Assembly (NCBI RefSeq): GCF_000427295.1
Contig: NZ_ATNM01000172.1
Location: forward strand, 23,432 to 87,431
DNA length: 64,000 nucleotides
Direction of reading: 5' to 3'
Source: Cyclobacterium qasimii M12-11B
GTDB lineage: Bacteria > Bacteroidota > Bacteroidia > Cytophagales > Cyclobacteriaceae
The notes beneath the pieces were generated by a model, which saw only the letters and a program-made list of their open reading frames with translations, ran no database searches and was not told the DNA's origin. Of this stretch, positions 19,411 to 29,242 are shown piece after piece (within the stretch, counting starts at the first letter, position 1; each line of letters starts with the position of its first letter). Made by a program: the position numbers and the translations under genes.

Positions 19411-20946
19411 ATGAGTAAGGAAGTACGCGTTAGATTTGCTCCGTCACCAACTGGAGCTTTACATATAGGCGGTGTAAGAACTGCATTGTACAATTATCTT
19501 TTTGCCAAAAAACATGGTGGAAAATTTTTGTTAAGGATTGAAGATACTGATCAAAACAGGTATGTGCCTGGCGCAGAAGATTACATCAAAAAATCTTTGG
19601 AGTGGATAGGTATTGAACCCGATGAAAGTCCCTGGAGTCCTGGAGAGGTAGGCCCTTATCGCCAGTCCGAAAGGAAATCAATGTACATGGAGTATGCCCA
19701 ATACCTTTTGGACCAAGGGCATGCCTATTATGCATTTGATACCTCTGAAGAACTTGATGAGATGAGAAAACGTCTCACCGCTGCCAGGGTGGTTTCCCCA
19801 CAGTACAATTCTATCACCAGAACCCAAATGAAAAATTCCTTAACCCTCCCATCTGATGAGGTGAAGGAGCGTTTGGATTCAGGTGAACCGTATGTAATAC
19901 GTATCAAAATCCCAAGAAAGGAAGAAGTAAGGTTAAACGATTTGGTTCGTGGCTGGGTAATGGTTCATTCCAATTCTTTGGATGACAAGGTTCTGATGAA
20001 ATCCGACGGAATGCCTACTTATCACCTTGCAAATATTGTAGATGATCATTTGATGGGCATCACACATGTGATTAGGGGAGAAGAATGGCTTCCATCTGCT
20101 CCACTTCATGTATTGCTTTATAAGTTTTTAGGTTGGGAAGATACAATGCCTCAATTTGCGCATCTTCCTTTATTACTGAAGCCTGATGGCAATGGTAAAT
20201 TGTCTAAAAGAGATGCAGACAAGCATGGATTCCCAATTTTTCCTCTTAACTGGACCAATCCTGAAAACGGTGAATTGGTAGATGGTTTTAAGGAAGCTGG
20301 TTATTTGCCTGATGCATTCCTGAATTTCCTTGCCTTTTTGGGCTGGAATCCAGGAGATCAGCGTGAGATGTTCACTATTGATGAGTTAATCGAAACTTTT
20401 TCAATTGAGCGAATTGGTAAATCAGGTACAAAATTTGATATCAATAAAGCCAAGTGGTACAATGAACAGTACCTGAGAAATAAGAGCAACACAGAGCTTT
20501 CTGGCTATTTAGCATCAGACCTTGCAAAAGAAGATGTAACAATAAGTCCGGAGAAAGCGGAGAAAATTGTATCTCTGATGAAAGAGAGAGCGACTTTCCC
20601 ATCTGATCTTTGGAAAGAAGGACGCTTTATGGTATTTGCTCCCAAGGAGTTTGACCAACAAATAGTGAACAAAAAGTGGAATCAGGATGTGGTTACAGTT
20701 TTGACTGCTTTTGAAGAAAAATTAGGTAGTTTGACGGCTACACTTACTGCAGACATGTCCAGAACTATGCTGGGTGAAACTGCAGACGAGAAGGAAATAA
20801 AATTAGGCAAAATAATGCAAGCAGTAAGGCTTGCCATTACGGGAGTAGGGGCAGGACCGGATCTTATGCAGATTTTCGAAATATTAGGTAAGGAAGAACT
20901 GATCATTAGAATTAATTTTGCGTTAAAGAATATAACTGTTGCTTAA
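19411..20946 (+). CDS. gltX: Glutamate--tRNA ligase
   Basis: 511 residues, the standard length. Class I aminoacyl-tRNA synthetase with the HIGH-type motif PSPTGALHIGG (11-21), the Glu/Gln family insert DTDQNR, and the KMSKS-type motif KLSKRD near 263-268, then an anticodon-binding alpha-helical cage to the end. It charges tRNA-Glu (and may mischarge tRNA-Gln in organisms lacking GlnRS). A 64-residue gene follows 36 bp downstream. Confidence 0.98.
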   Translation: MSKEVRVRFAPSPTGALHIGGVRTALYNYLFAKKHGGKFLLRIEDTDQNRYVPGAEDYIKKSLEWIGIEPDESPWSPGEVGPYRQSERKSMYMEYAQYLLDQGHAYYAFDTSEELDEMRKRLTAARVVSPQYNSITRTQMKNSLTLPSDEVKERLDSGEPYVIRIKIPRKEEVRLNDLVRGWVMVHSNSLDDKVLMKSDGMPTYHLANIVDDHLMGITHVIRGEEWLPSAPLHVLLYKFLGWEDTMPQFAHLPLLLKPDGNGKLSKRDADKHGFPIFPLNWTNPENGELVDGFKEAGYLPDAFLNFLAFLGWNPGDQREMFTIDELIETFSIERIGKSGTKFDINKAKWYNEQYLRNKSNTELSGYLASDLAKEDVTISPEKAEKIVSLMKERATFPSDLWKEGRFMVFAPKEFDQQIVNKKWNQDVVTVLTAFEEKLGSLTATLTADMSRTMLGETADEKEIKLGKIMQAVRLAITGVGAGPDLMQIFEILGKEELIIRINFALKNITVA

Positions 20947-20982
20947 TTATTATATGTAAAGTTTACTTTAAACCCTGGAGTC

Positions 20983-21177
20983 ATGGCTAAGAATTCAAAA
21001 AAGAAAGATATACCAAAAGTCAATGAGGAATTGGAAGGTTTTAAAATGAATATTAATTCATTTGGAGAAATTTCAAGCTCATTTTCTATTGATAAGATCA
21101 ATGCGTTTTTGAACAAGAATGTGGATGATAAGAAATTGAGGGACAGAGAGGGCAATAAAGAAGAGAAGAAAAAATAG
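20983..21177 (+). CDS. Small charged hypothetical protein downstream of gltX
   Basis: 64 residues, lysine- and glutamate-rich at both ends (MAKNSKKKD... KEEKKK) with a short hydrophobic middle (FGEISSSFSIDKINAFLN). No signal peptide. The spacing of 36 bp after gltX suggests co-transcription. I recognise no family; the ATG and codon use look genuine. Confidence 0.6.
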   Translation: MAKNSKKKDIPKVNEELEGFKMNINSFGEISSSFSIDKINAFLNKNVDDKKLRDREGNKEEKKK

Positions 21178-21223
21178 GTAAATGCTCCTATTAATTTGTG
21201 TTAATGAGACCATTTGATGACCT

Positions 21224-21865
21224 ATGAAGTCTGCTTATTTATTTTTACTTCTTACATCCTTTATGACTGTAGGCAATTTATTTGCCCAGACGAGTATTGG
21301 TTTGAAAGCAGGGTTTACCCAATCAAGTGCAAATTACAGGACATCTCTGGGAACTTATCCTAGAGATGTCACTGGTTTTAATGCCCCGAGTTACTCCTTG
21401 GTAATTGAACAATTTTTTGAGAAACATGCGGGAGCTCAGGTTGAGTTCCAGTTTTTAACTACGGGATATGCCGCGTCTGACTCTATTAATATGGGGAATG
21501 AGACCAGGTTTACTTATTTAAAAGTACCTGTACTGTCCAATTTTTATTTAGGAAATTCTGGAAGGTTTCATATTAAAATAGGGCCACACCTTGGCTATCT
21601 ATTAAAGACCGACGATGTTGAAAGGGTTATAGAAGGCGACTTGGTTATCCCTACCTATGGACAGGAAAGTGATACCCCAAGAAAAATCATGTATGGACTT
21701 ACAGCTGGTGTAGGCTTGTCCAAATTATTTGGTAAGCATACTATCCAAGGTGAAGTTAGGTATTCCTATGAATTTGGAAATCCAGAAGCTCAGGAAAGAA
21801 TTTTTGATCTCAATTTTACGCAGCTGGAATTTTCCTTAGCCTATTTATTCAGGGTGGCAGATTGA
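21224..21865 (+). CDS. PorT-family-like outer-membrane beta-barrel protein
   Basis: 213 residues with signal peptide (cleavage after NLFAQ) and a mature part of repeated amphipathic strands starting SIGLKAGFTQSS, the usual opening of Bacteroidota 8-stranded barrels (outer membrane protein beta-barrel domain 2, PorT-like). The final strand LEFSLAYLFRVAD is near the C-terminus as expected. The function is unknown. The 3' end overlaps the convergent minus-strand gene by 25 bp. Confidence 0.75.
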   Translation: MKSAYLFLLLTSFMTVGNLFAQTSIGLKAGFTQSSANYRTSLGTYPRDVTGFNAPSYSLVIEQFFEKHAGAQVEFQFLTTGYAASDSINMGNETRFTYLKVPVLSNFYLGNSGRFHIKIGPHLGYLLKTDDVERVIEGDLVIPTYGQESDTPRKIMYGLTAGVGLSKLFGKHTIQGEVRYSYEFGNPEAQERIFDLNFTQLEFSLAYLFRVAD

Positions 21866-22749
21866 GTTGGTGTTTTTTGGCTTGTTGGTTGAGCTGAGGC
21901 AACAGTAACGATAATTTCTTGAAAAATTTCCCCAGTTTCTCTTCTGATTTTCTCATAGGCGGCTTCTTCAGCTCTTAGGTACCCGCCCATATGGTATCTT
22001 TGGTACCAAGGCAAAATAGAAATAGCAGCGTCCCAGATAGAGTAGTTAAACATTGTCTGCAAGGTCAAGTAGGCAAAGGAGCCGTTGAGTACCAACGAAT
22101 TTATGCCATTCCTTACATCTCCAGCGTAAAATTGTCCTAAACCTGGGACAATCATACTCATTATACGTGCTTTCTTAGGGCTTATTTTTGCTACTTTTTC
22201 CAGTTTAGAGAAGGCTGCTATAATTGTCATTTGCGGAGTTTCTTCCGATACGATCTGCAAAAAGCTGGCTTTTGATTCATCGTATTCACCCAGTCCGTAA
22301 TGAATAATGCCAGAATAAAGCAGTTTTTTGTTTGATAAAGTGGGAGGAAGATTATCCGGCAAATTCAATAACTCAACCTTGGCGAAGAGGAATGACTTTT
22401 CTCGAACCAGGCTTTCGATCTTTTTGAAAGTATAATTTGTTTTGGTAGTATCGGTGCTTGCCGAGAAATAGGCAAGGTCAAAATACCTCGAAGCTGTCGC
22501 GTAATCTTCTAGTAAAAAGTAACATTCTGCGATATTAGGAAAGACCTTTTTTTGAAAATCTTCATCTCCAAAGAAAAGGACACGCTGAAATGCAGCAATC
22601 GCTTCCTTAGGCCTGTTTAATTCCATAAGGTTCAATCCGTAATCGAAGGTTTGACTAACGGTTTGTGCCTGGCTTATTACTGAAATTAAACAACTAAAGT
22701 TAAAAATTAGAATAAAATAGATGCTCGATTTTATTTTGATGGAATTCAT
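21841..22749 (-). CDS. Secreted TPR protein with C-terminal VPGxGxxYxGD membrane domain
   Basis: 302 residues: signal peptide to about 29, TPR-like helices for the next 150 residues (YGLNLMELNRPKEAIAAFQ and AECYFLLEDYATASRYFDLA are TPR repeats), then IVPGLGQFYAGDVRNGINSL, a motif shared with small membrane proteins that anchor near the inner membrane, followed by hydrophobic helices. It resembles the preceding gene in the same operon in layout and motif. The ATG at 22749 lies inside the upstream gene, a 50 bp overlap implying coupled translation. Function unknown; envelope role inferred from the operon with yidD. Confidence 0.75.
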   Translation of the reverse strand: MNSIKIKSSIYFILIFNFSCLISVISQAQTVSQTFDYGLNLMELNRPKEAIAAFQRVLFFGDEDFQKKVFPNIAECYFLLEDYATASRYFDLAYFSASTDTTKTNYTFKKIESLVREKSFLFAKVELLNLPDNLPPTLSNKKLLYSGIIHYGLGEYDESKASFLQIVSEETPQMTIIAAFSKLEKVAKISPKKARIMSMIVPGLGQFYAGDVRNGINSLVLNGSFAYLTLQTMFNYSIWDAAISILPWYQRYHMGGYLRAEEAAYEKIRRETGEIFQEIIVTVASAQPTSQKTPTQSATLNK

Positions 22750-23526
22750 CTTTTTTAAGATTAATCAATTTTGCAGACTTATGCGATCCAAAAATATTCC
22801 CTACATGAAAGCCTAAGGAGATGGATCCAAAGATCCAGCCTCTAACACTTTTTACTCCCTGCCGTTGAAAGGCTCTTTGCGCTTGCCATGCAGTTGAGCC
22901 AACAAAGAGAAGTGCTACCAAGCCATCTTTCCAGTCTCCGGTGTATAGTTTGCCTGAACCTGGTACAATTGTGGACATAACGGCTGCGAGACCTGGGCTT
23001 TTTCTTTTTCATCGAGGGCCTGCCTGGTAATGGTAATGTACTCTTGGGCAGATTGAAAATTGCTTCCTTCTAAATGGCTGTAAGCTTCATAGGCAGGTTT
23101 CCATTCGTAATTTATAGCATAAGTAGTTCCTGAATAGAAGAAGCGTTCGCTTTCTTTCAGGTTAGTGTTGTTTTCTGAGAAATCGATGGCTTTGTTGAAC
23201 TGCTGGTTCTTAAACAAAAGGGCAAGGTATTCGAATGCCAATTCGCCAGGTAGTTGGTTTTCGTTAGGATAAAGGCTCGACGCACGGTTAATCCCCACAT
23301 CCCATAAATCTGCTTCCCAGTAAACGGCCAGTAGGTTTTTTTGAAGGGATAAATCACCTGGTTTCATAAAAACGAGTCTTTCATACTCAGGTATGGCCAA
23401 GTCAAACTGATTAGTTTGTCTCAGGTAATTTGCAAATGCTGCTGAATTTTCGAAATCATATAAGTTCTGACTAAATCCTGACAAGCCAAAAAGGGGCAGT
23501 AATACTACTGCAAGGAAATACTTCAT
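22700..23526 (-). CDS. Secreted TPR protein with C-terminal VPGxGKxYxGDW domain, single-base frameshift near 22999-23009
   Basis: Two minus-strand frames (22915-23526 and 22700-22978) join if one T/A base is added to one of the T5 runs at 22999-23003 or 23005-23009, giving KSPGLAAVMSTIVPGSGK across the join and exactly 276 codons. The protein has a signal peptide, TPR-like helices, then the IVPGSGKLYTGDWKDGL motif and two hydrophobic helices. It is a likely paralogue of the gene that follows. It starts with an ATGA overlap (23523-23526) with yidD. Corrected, it is intact; without correction both halves would be fragments. Confidence 0.75.
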
Positions 23527-23915
23527 TTCAATTCATCTATCATTAAGGTTCTGTCCTCTGTCCAGGAATACTTTTCGGGGCTCAAACCATTGCACCTTGT
23601 TAATCTATCCATCGTATTTGCAGTACCCATCAATACACCGTATTTTTTCACAGCCAAAAGACCATATTCAGAACAGGAAGGGTAAAACACACAATTTGAA
23701 CCATCTTGAGATGAGATGAAATTTTTGTATACCATAAATAGCCCTGAGAAAACAGATTCAATTTCATTCTTGTTTTCCTCAGCAGCTTGGTAATGAACTT
23801 CTTCCTTCTTTTCAGATAGCAAGTCCTTGTAGTCAAGAACCTCACTTTTAGATTGAGCGAAGGTAACTCCAATTAAGCTACAAATCAGGAAGCTTGTAAT
23901 CGTAAATAATTTCAT
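23523..23915 (-). CDS. yidD: Membrane protein insertion efficiency factor YidD, N-terminally extended
   Basis: 130 residues. The C-terminal 75 residues are the YidD (DUF37) domain: an amphipathic helix MVYKNFISSQDGSNC then the hallmark CVFYPSCSEYGLLAVKKYG. YidD helps YidC insert membrane proteins. Here the domain is preceded by a signal-peptide-like N-terminus (TITSFLICSLIGVTFAQSKS) and about 30 residues of charged linker, unlike the short cytosolic YidD of Proteobacteria, so it may sit on the other side of the membrane. The start overlaps the upstream gene by 38 bp and the end overlaps the next by 4 bp. Confidence 0.85.
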   Translation of the reverse strand: MKLFTITSFLICSLIGVTFAQSKSEVLDYKDLLSEKKEEVHYQAAEENKNEIESVFSGLFMVYKNFISSQDGSNCVFYPSCSEYGLLAVKKYGVLMGTANTMDRLTRCNGLSPEKYSWTEDRTLMIDELK

Positions 23916-24560
23916 TTCCTTTTTCGTTTATAACCACATTCTTGTAGGAGGTGACTTGGTAATTTTGCCCCTGGTCATGGTAATTTATTTGGGTGATCTC
24001 TGTCGGGATTTCACAACCCGAAACATTGATATAGTTTTTATAGAATTGTTTGCTCAACAAATCATTGTTAGGATTGTAAAAAGCAATGGCTTGTAATTTT
24101 TTATCCAAGTTAGACATTATTACTTTACCCATTAGTGATTTAACCCTATCCTCTTTTGGTTCCCATGTGGTCAGAATCTGATTTTCTTTTTTTCTACGTC
24201 AATGATGGTATAGCCACTATTTTTTAGACCAAAATCAGCGAGTTGTCCTGATAAGGTGTAGTGGAAGAATGAGGAATTAGGGATAATAAATGAGGATGTT
24301 TCACTTAGCAGTTCGTTGGACTGAAACCTATAGAGGGTAGTATCCTGAAGTACCCATGTTTCTGGTTCTGGAAAGGATATATCATAGATTATTTTCTCCG
24401 CCGAAAGGTCGTAAAATACCTTTCCAATAATTAATTTGGACGTTCCATCAGAGATTTTTTCCTTGATAGAAAAATCCGCACTTATCCTAAAAAACTGTTG
24501 CCCAAAATTTATTCCGGGCAACAGTGTTAATATCAGTAGTATTAGTATAGGTTTTTTCAG
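23878..24560 (-). CDS. Secreted hypothetical protein, single-base frameshift near 24187-24193
   Basis: Two frames (24171-24656 and 23878-24132) join when one base is added to the T7 run at 24187-24193, reading EKKENQILTTWEPKEDRV across the gap. From a proposed CTG start at 24558-24560, which leaves a normal signal peptide (KKPILILLILTLLPGINFGQ), the length is 228 codons. An in-frame ATG at 24656 would add a long cysteine-rich hydrophobic leader inside the upstream gene and looks less natural. The mature protein is beta-rich (YDLSAEKIIYDISFPEPETW) and resembles a LolA-like carrier layout, but that is only an impression. It overlaps yidD by 38 bp. Confidence 0.6.
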
Positions 24561-24571
24561 AAGACTATTAA

Positions 24572-25018
24572 TTAAAATGGATAAGCAGAGAATGCAAATA
24601 TATATGAAGCAGCAACTAAAAGAGCATAAACACCACCTAAAGCTACACAACCCCAAATTGCTTTTCTTGTTTGATCTTTGTCTTCAGCATCAAAATGTAC
24701 GATTGCTATACCGATAGGACCCAATACACAACCCCAAAGAAAGGAAGGGATACCAGCTACAGGGTGATCTCCTGCATTTACGGCAAAGTTATTTAACATG
24801 TTGGCATCTAAATTAACATCAAATGCATTGGAATTAGCAACGACTTCTTTAAGGGTGATTCCCTCATTTGAAAGTACGTACTCTTCCAGTTGGTCAAGTT
24901 CTGAAAATTGAGCTTCAATAAGTGCTGAATTGAAGTCCAAAACATCAGGTTTGATCTCTTCTCCAAAGGAGATTCCAGTAATTAGAAATGGAACAATGAA
25001 TGCGATAAGTTTTTTCAT
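24572..25018 (-). CDS. First gene of the yidD operon, two-span membrane protein of unknown function
   Basis: 148 residues: signal peptide (MKKLIAFIVPFLITGISFGE), an acidic helical region of about 60 residues, then two hydrophobic segments, FLWGCVLGPIGIAIVHF and AIWGCVALGGVYALLVAASYIF, sharing a WGCV motif and separated by a charged loop. No catalytic residues are evident. It precedes four further minus-strand genes with overlaps or short gaps, so it probably opens a five-gene transcript. Confidence 0.7.
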   Translation of the reverse strand: MKKLIAFIVPFLITGISFGEEIKPDVLDFNSALIEAQFSELDQLEEYVLSNEGITLKEVVANSNAFDVNLDANMLNNFAVNAGDHPVAGIPSFLWGCVLGPIGIAIVHFDAEDKDQTRKAIWGCVALGGVYALLVAASYIFAFSAYPF

Positions 25019-26482
25019 AGTATAGATTTATTAAAGTTTGGTTTATAAAGATATTAAAAAATCTAAATAATAAACCTCCTTTGAGAAATATTAAAGTAGT
25101 TCATTCTTAGGTTTTTAGATTTTTAATATTATATAAGTAAAAAATTAGAATATTTTGAGTTCGTCAATTACATGTTATGTTCAAGTAATTTAAATTCCCT
25201 ATATAAATAGTGAATGCTGTTTAGTGGAATATATAGCAGAATAAATCTAAAATTATTTTCGAAATTATTATTAAATGAAAGTTAGTTATTCTGTTTGTGA
25301 AGCCATTTAATTGTTAATAATATTGATTTACGCTGTAACCAATGATGCGATGTTACAATGATGAACATTTTTGAGGAGGGTTAATCGATGACTTTTTTGT
25401 CAGATTAAGTGGGCAATATTTGGAAATTTAATTGTTGTTAATCAGGTTAGTATTCGACGCTATATTTTAAAAAATATGAATAAAGACCCGGATTGAGGAC
25501 CTCAATGTTTCTCTTTTCACTTTACTTTATTGGCTGTCAGTTTTTACTGTAGGCACGAATTATCATTGGGAAAATCCAGGTTGGATAATCTGATTTTCAT
25601 TATTAATTGTTATGAAAAGAACGGTTTCAAAAGGAGATTTTAAGTATTTTCTTTATTAAGATAAGTCTAATCTTAAGCAATTTTAAAGGTGAATAATTTG
25701 TTAATTATCGGTCTATTTGCTTCTATTTTATGGTAGTTGGAATTTCCCTGATTAATTTGATGCCTGTATAAAAAAACAATATTAGGGTTTACAAACGGCT
25801 TTCAATCAAGATTTTTTGGACCGGGATTAAAAGTTGTAGAGAAGTCAGAAAAGCTTATTATGCTTGAACCTGGTTTCGTTTTGTATTTATTGAAATAAGA
25901 TTATTTTTGGATTTCATTCTACGGGCTTGCATGGTATTGAAGGCTAGCTTGTATCGACCTGATTAATGATTGTTGGGTTAAATATTTCATCTTTAAAACT
26001 TCTTTTGAATTTGTTAATGTTGCACAAAAATACTGTTCTAAGACTTACCGAATGGAGATTGATCAACGGTAAGTAGAGGTTCTGTCAATTGGGGTGATAA
26101 TTAATTTCCTGGAACTTTAGATTTGAAAACATGAATGTGAAAGTCACTAAAATTGGCTAGGAAGATAGACTTTGTTTAATGTGAATCTTCTATCGTTTGA
26201 TATGCCTTTGTAGTAGATGAAACACTTGATGTGCCCGAAGGGATATTATATAATGATTAGGTCAATGAAAAAAAGAATTAAAATAAAGTCAATTTTATCT
26301 TCGATCAAGTTATAAAATCACGCTTTAATTTGTAATAATATGATACGTTATGTAGAATAAGTACTATTCATCGGTATCATATTTATATATTAATTTTTTG
26401 TTATTTAATTAATTTTTTTTAGAAACTTCCCTCATTTTAGGATTAGATGCTTTATTATTGTGTATCCTACCATTAGAATATT
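25019..26482. other. 1.46 kb gene-free A+T-rich region
   Basis: No frame longer than about 60 codons on either strand and lower G+C than the flanks. Visible structure is limited to short inverted repeats: ATTGAGG-a-CCTCAAT at 25492-25506, TTAAGAT...ATCTTAA near 25656-25677 and ACTTACCG...CGGTAAGT at 26043-26074. It should contain the promoter of the yidD operon at one end and of the lipoprotein gene at the other; I cannot fix either. Confidence 0.7.
26043..26074. repeat. Inverted repeat in gene-free region
   Basis: ACTTACCG (26043-26050) and CGGTAAGT (26067-26074) form a perfect 8-bp stem around a 16-base loop. There is no T-run after it, so it is not an ordinary terminator; it could be an operator or RNA hairpin. 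Confidence 0.5.
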
Positions 26483-27082
26483 ATGAAAAATCTAAAAAAT
26501 TACCATTACCTACTATTTGCCCTATTGACATTGTTTGTAAGTAGTTGTAACCTTTCTGACATAATTGATGACGATGACGACGACATGGATGACGATCCAG
26601 ATACAGAAATTATGTCAGCAAAAATCAATGGAGATACTTTCATGGCTGTTGAGTCAGACAATACCCTGATCCAATTGGATGATGTGGATGGAGATTTGGA
26701 TTTAACAGGTGATGTATATGAATTAACAATTTCAGGCTTGGATTTTGGCAACACCCATTTAACAACCATCACTTTGTCACTTCAAGGTGATAATTATTCA
26801 TCATTGATGGTTGGGGACGAGTTTGTGGGCATAACAGAAGAAAGTGTTTCAAGCGGTAATCCAACGGGTGCCACAGGAGTTGTAGCAAAAGCTTCCCTGG
26901 GTGGAGGAACTACAGAATTCGGAGGATTGACCTTATTTATAGGAACAATCAATGTAAAAATAACTAAGCTTGACAAGGAAAATGAGCGTATATCTGGAGA
27001 GTTTTCTTTCCTCGCATATGATGAGGAGGATGGTTTTGAAATTAATGTAACAGAAGGTGTGTTTACAGATGTTGAATTTTAA
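26483..27082 (+). CDS. Calycin-like secreted lipoprotein (DUF6252-type) with acidic linker
   Basis: 199 residues. Lipoprotein signal with cysteine C22 (FVSSCNLSD), then an Asp run (DDDDDDMDDDPD) as linker, then a beta-rich domain opening SAKINGDTFMA, the typical start of the DUF6252 calycin-like family. The domain ends with the strand INVTEGVFTDVEF. Function unknown. The acidic run could bind cations, but such linkers are common after Bacteroidota lipoboxes. It is convergent with queG. Confidence 0.7.
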   Translation: MKNLKNYHYLLFALLTLFVSSCNLSDIIDDDDDDMDDDPDTEIMSAKINGDTFMAVESDNTLIQLDDVDGDLDLTGDVYELTISGLDFGNTHLTTITLSLQGDNYSSLMVGDEFVGITEESVSSGNPTGATGVVAKASLGGGTTEFGGLTLFIGTINVKITKLDKENERISGEFSFLAYDEEDGFEINVTEGVFTDVEF

Positions 27083-27092
27083 GCAAGTTCAC

Positions 27093-28016
27093 TTACTTTT
27101 TTACAAAGGAAATGTTCCTTTGAAAGCCTTCCCATTTGGTTCTTTTTAAGGCTGATCGCTTAAATACTTTATTGAATGTTTCTTTTGTCATTTCTTCCCA
27201 TGCTGATTTCTCTAAATCAGCATTGGGAAGAAATGCTTCTTCTTTGTGTGGTTTAGAAAATCGGTTCCACGGACACACGTCCTGACATATGTCACAGCCA
27301 AAAACCCAATTTTTCATTTTTCCTTTGAAATCCTCCGGAATAGCATCCTTTAACTCTATGGTGAGGTAAGAAATACATTTAGACCCATCAATTACATTGT
27401 CTTGAAGGATAGCGTCTGTTGGACAGGCGTCTATGCATCGGGTGCAAGTGCCGCAATAATCCTTGGTTGTTGGACTGTCATAGACCAAAGGCAAATCAAT
27501 GATCAGCTCTGCCAGGAAAAAGAAGCTTCCCGAAGTTTTGTTGAGCAATAGACTATTTTTTCCTTTCCAACCCAGCCCTGATTTTTGTGCCCATTGCCTT
27601 TCCATTACGGGGGCGCTGTCTACAAAGACTCTACCATCGACTTCACCGATTTCTTCCTTTAAGCACTCTAAAAATTCTTTTAGTTTATCTTTAATGACAA
27701 AGTGATAATCTTCTCCATAAGCATATTTTGCGATTTTGAGTGCATCCTCATCTTTCAACTGCTCTTGTTGGGGGTAATAGTTGTACATTAAGCTGATGAC
27801 AGATTTAGCGCCTTCTACCAATTTCCTTGGATCTAATCTTTTGTCAAAGTGGTTGGCCATATAAGCCATCTTACCATGATAATTATTATTCAGCCAACGC
27901 TCTAATTTAGGTGCATCCTCTTCTAGAAAAGTAGCCTCAGCAATGCCACAATAGTCAAAGCCCAGTCTTGATGCTGTGCTTTTGACAATTTGTGTATGCT
28001 CGGCCAGGGTTTTCAA
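27093..28016 (-). CDS. queG: Epoxyqueuosine reductase
   Basis: 307 residues, full length for the Bacteroidota form. N-terminal cobalamin-dependent reductive domain, then two [4Fe-4S] motifs: [12 protein letters not shown] and CDICQDVCP. The [23 protein letters not shown] segment is diagnostic of QueG. It performs the last step of queuosine synthesis in tRNA. It is followed upstream by ruvB on the same strand at 32 bp, a common pairing in the phylum. Confidence 0.95.
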   Translation of the reverse strand: MKTLAEHTQIVKSTASRLGFDYCGIAEATFLEEDAPKLERWLNNNYHGKMAYMANHFDKRLDPRKLVEGAKSVISLMYNYYPQQEQLKDEDALKIAKYAYGEDYHFVIKDKLKEFLECLKEEIGEVDGRVFVDSAPVMERQWAQKSGLGWKGKNSLLLNKTSGSFFFLAELIIDLPLVYDSPTTKDYCGTCTRCIDACPTDAILQDNVIDGSKCISYLTIELKDAIPEDFKGKMKNWVFGCDICQDVCPWNRFSKPHKEEAFLPNADLEKSAWEEMTKETFNKVFKRSALKRTKWEGFQRNISFVKK

Positions 28017-28048
28017 AAATTGCTGAAATTAATTGATATTTAAGGATT

Positions 28049-29085
28049 TTAGCTGTCAAATAAATTACCTGATGCTCCGCCTAAGTTTGGCTTTATTTTA
28101 AGGTGTTTATAGGCCAATTCCGTAGCTGTACGCCCCCTGCTGGTTCTTTTGAGATATCCTTCCTTAATTAAAAATGGTTCGTAAACTTCTTCAATTGTTT
28201 CTGCTTCCTCACCGCAGGCCGTGGCTATGGTAGATATTCCTACTGGCCCGCCAGCAAATTTATTGATGATGGTAAGTAATATTCTATTGTCCATTTCGTC
28301 CAGACCATTGCTGTCTACCTCCAAAGCATCCAGGGCTATCTGGGCAATGTCAAGGGTAATGCGACCGTTGCCTTTTATTTCGGCAAAATCCCTGGTTCTT
28401 CTGAGTAGGTTATTTGCAATTCTTGGCGTTCCGCGGCTTCTTCGGGCAATTTCAAAAGCGGCCTCATTGTCCAATGGGGTGCCCAATATGGCGGCAGACC
28501 TTTTGACGATTGTGCAGAGTAATTTGGCATCGTAATATTCAAGCCTTGCATTGATTCCGAAACGTGCCCGCAAGGGAGAGGTTAGTAGCCCTGACCTGGT
28601 AGTCGCGCCTACAAGTGTAAAAGGGTTTAAGTTTATTTGAACTGTTCGTGCATTGGGGCCCGAATCCAACATGATGTCAATCCGGAAATCTTCCATTGCG
28701 GAATACAGGTATTCTTCCACTATTGGATTTAAACGATGGATTTCATCAATAAATAAAACATCTCCCTCCTCCAAATTAGTGAGTAGCCCTGCTAGATCAG
28801 AAGGTTTGTCTAAAACCGGGCCGGAAGTTATCTTTAAAGTGGACTCCAGCTCATTGGCTATGATATGACTTAAGGTAGTTTTGCCCAATCCGGGAGGGCC
28901 ATGAAGCAACACATGGTCCAATGATTCATTCCTTTTTTTGCGGCCATAACAAAAATCTTGATGTTTTCCACGGTCTTTTTCTGACCTGTGAAATCATCAA
29001 AACTTAAGGGCCTCAGTGCTTTTTCTATTTCCTTATCTCCAGTGCTAAAGCTTTCCTGGTCACCTCGCAGATAATCTTCTCTCAT
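28049..29085 (-). CDS. ruvB: Holliday junction helicase RuvB, single-base frameshift at 28933-28939
   Basis: Frames 28870-29085 and 28049-28921 are the N- and C-terminal parts of one RuvB. Adding one base to the T7 run (28933-28939) gives [19 protein letters not shown] and 346 codons, the usual size. Motifs: [12 protein letters not shown] near the start, Walker [10 protein letters not shown], Walker [12 protein letters not shown], sensor [18 protein letters not shown] and the C-terminal winged helix with [13 protein letters not shown]. RuvB drives branch migration with RuvA. Base-call error is the most likely cause of the break. Confidence 0.95.
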
Positions 29086-29104
29086 ATGAACCTTCTATGT
29101 GTTA

Positions 29105-29112
29105 CAAAGATA
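29105..29112 (-). promoter_or_regulatory. Probable -7 element upstream of ruvB-queG
   Basis: Read on the minus strand this is TATCTTTG, a full match to TAnnTTTG, 20 bp before the ruvB start codon. The -33 TTG is not evident. Confidence 0.5.
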
Positions 29113-29209
29113 GAAAATTCATAGCAGCTTTGCAGGTTTTCACTGCTTTCCAACCAATCACTGAGCCATGGAAATACCTAAAAACAATGGGCAATTGAAA
29201 AAATAGAAT

Positions 29210-29217
29210 TAACTTTG
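29210..29217 (+). promoter_or_regulatory. Probable -7 element upstream of apbE
   Basis: TAACTTTG fits TAnnTTTG, 25 bp before the apbE start; the upstream TTG spacing is not ideal. Confidence 0.45.
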
Positions 29218-29242
29218 GGGAAATTAAAACTGGCATTGTTTT

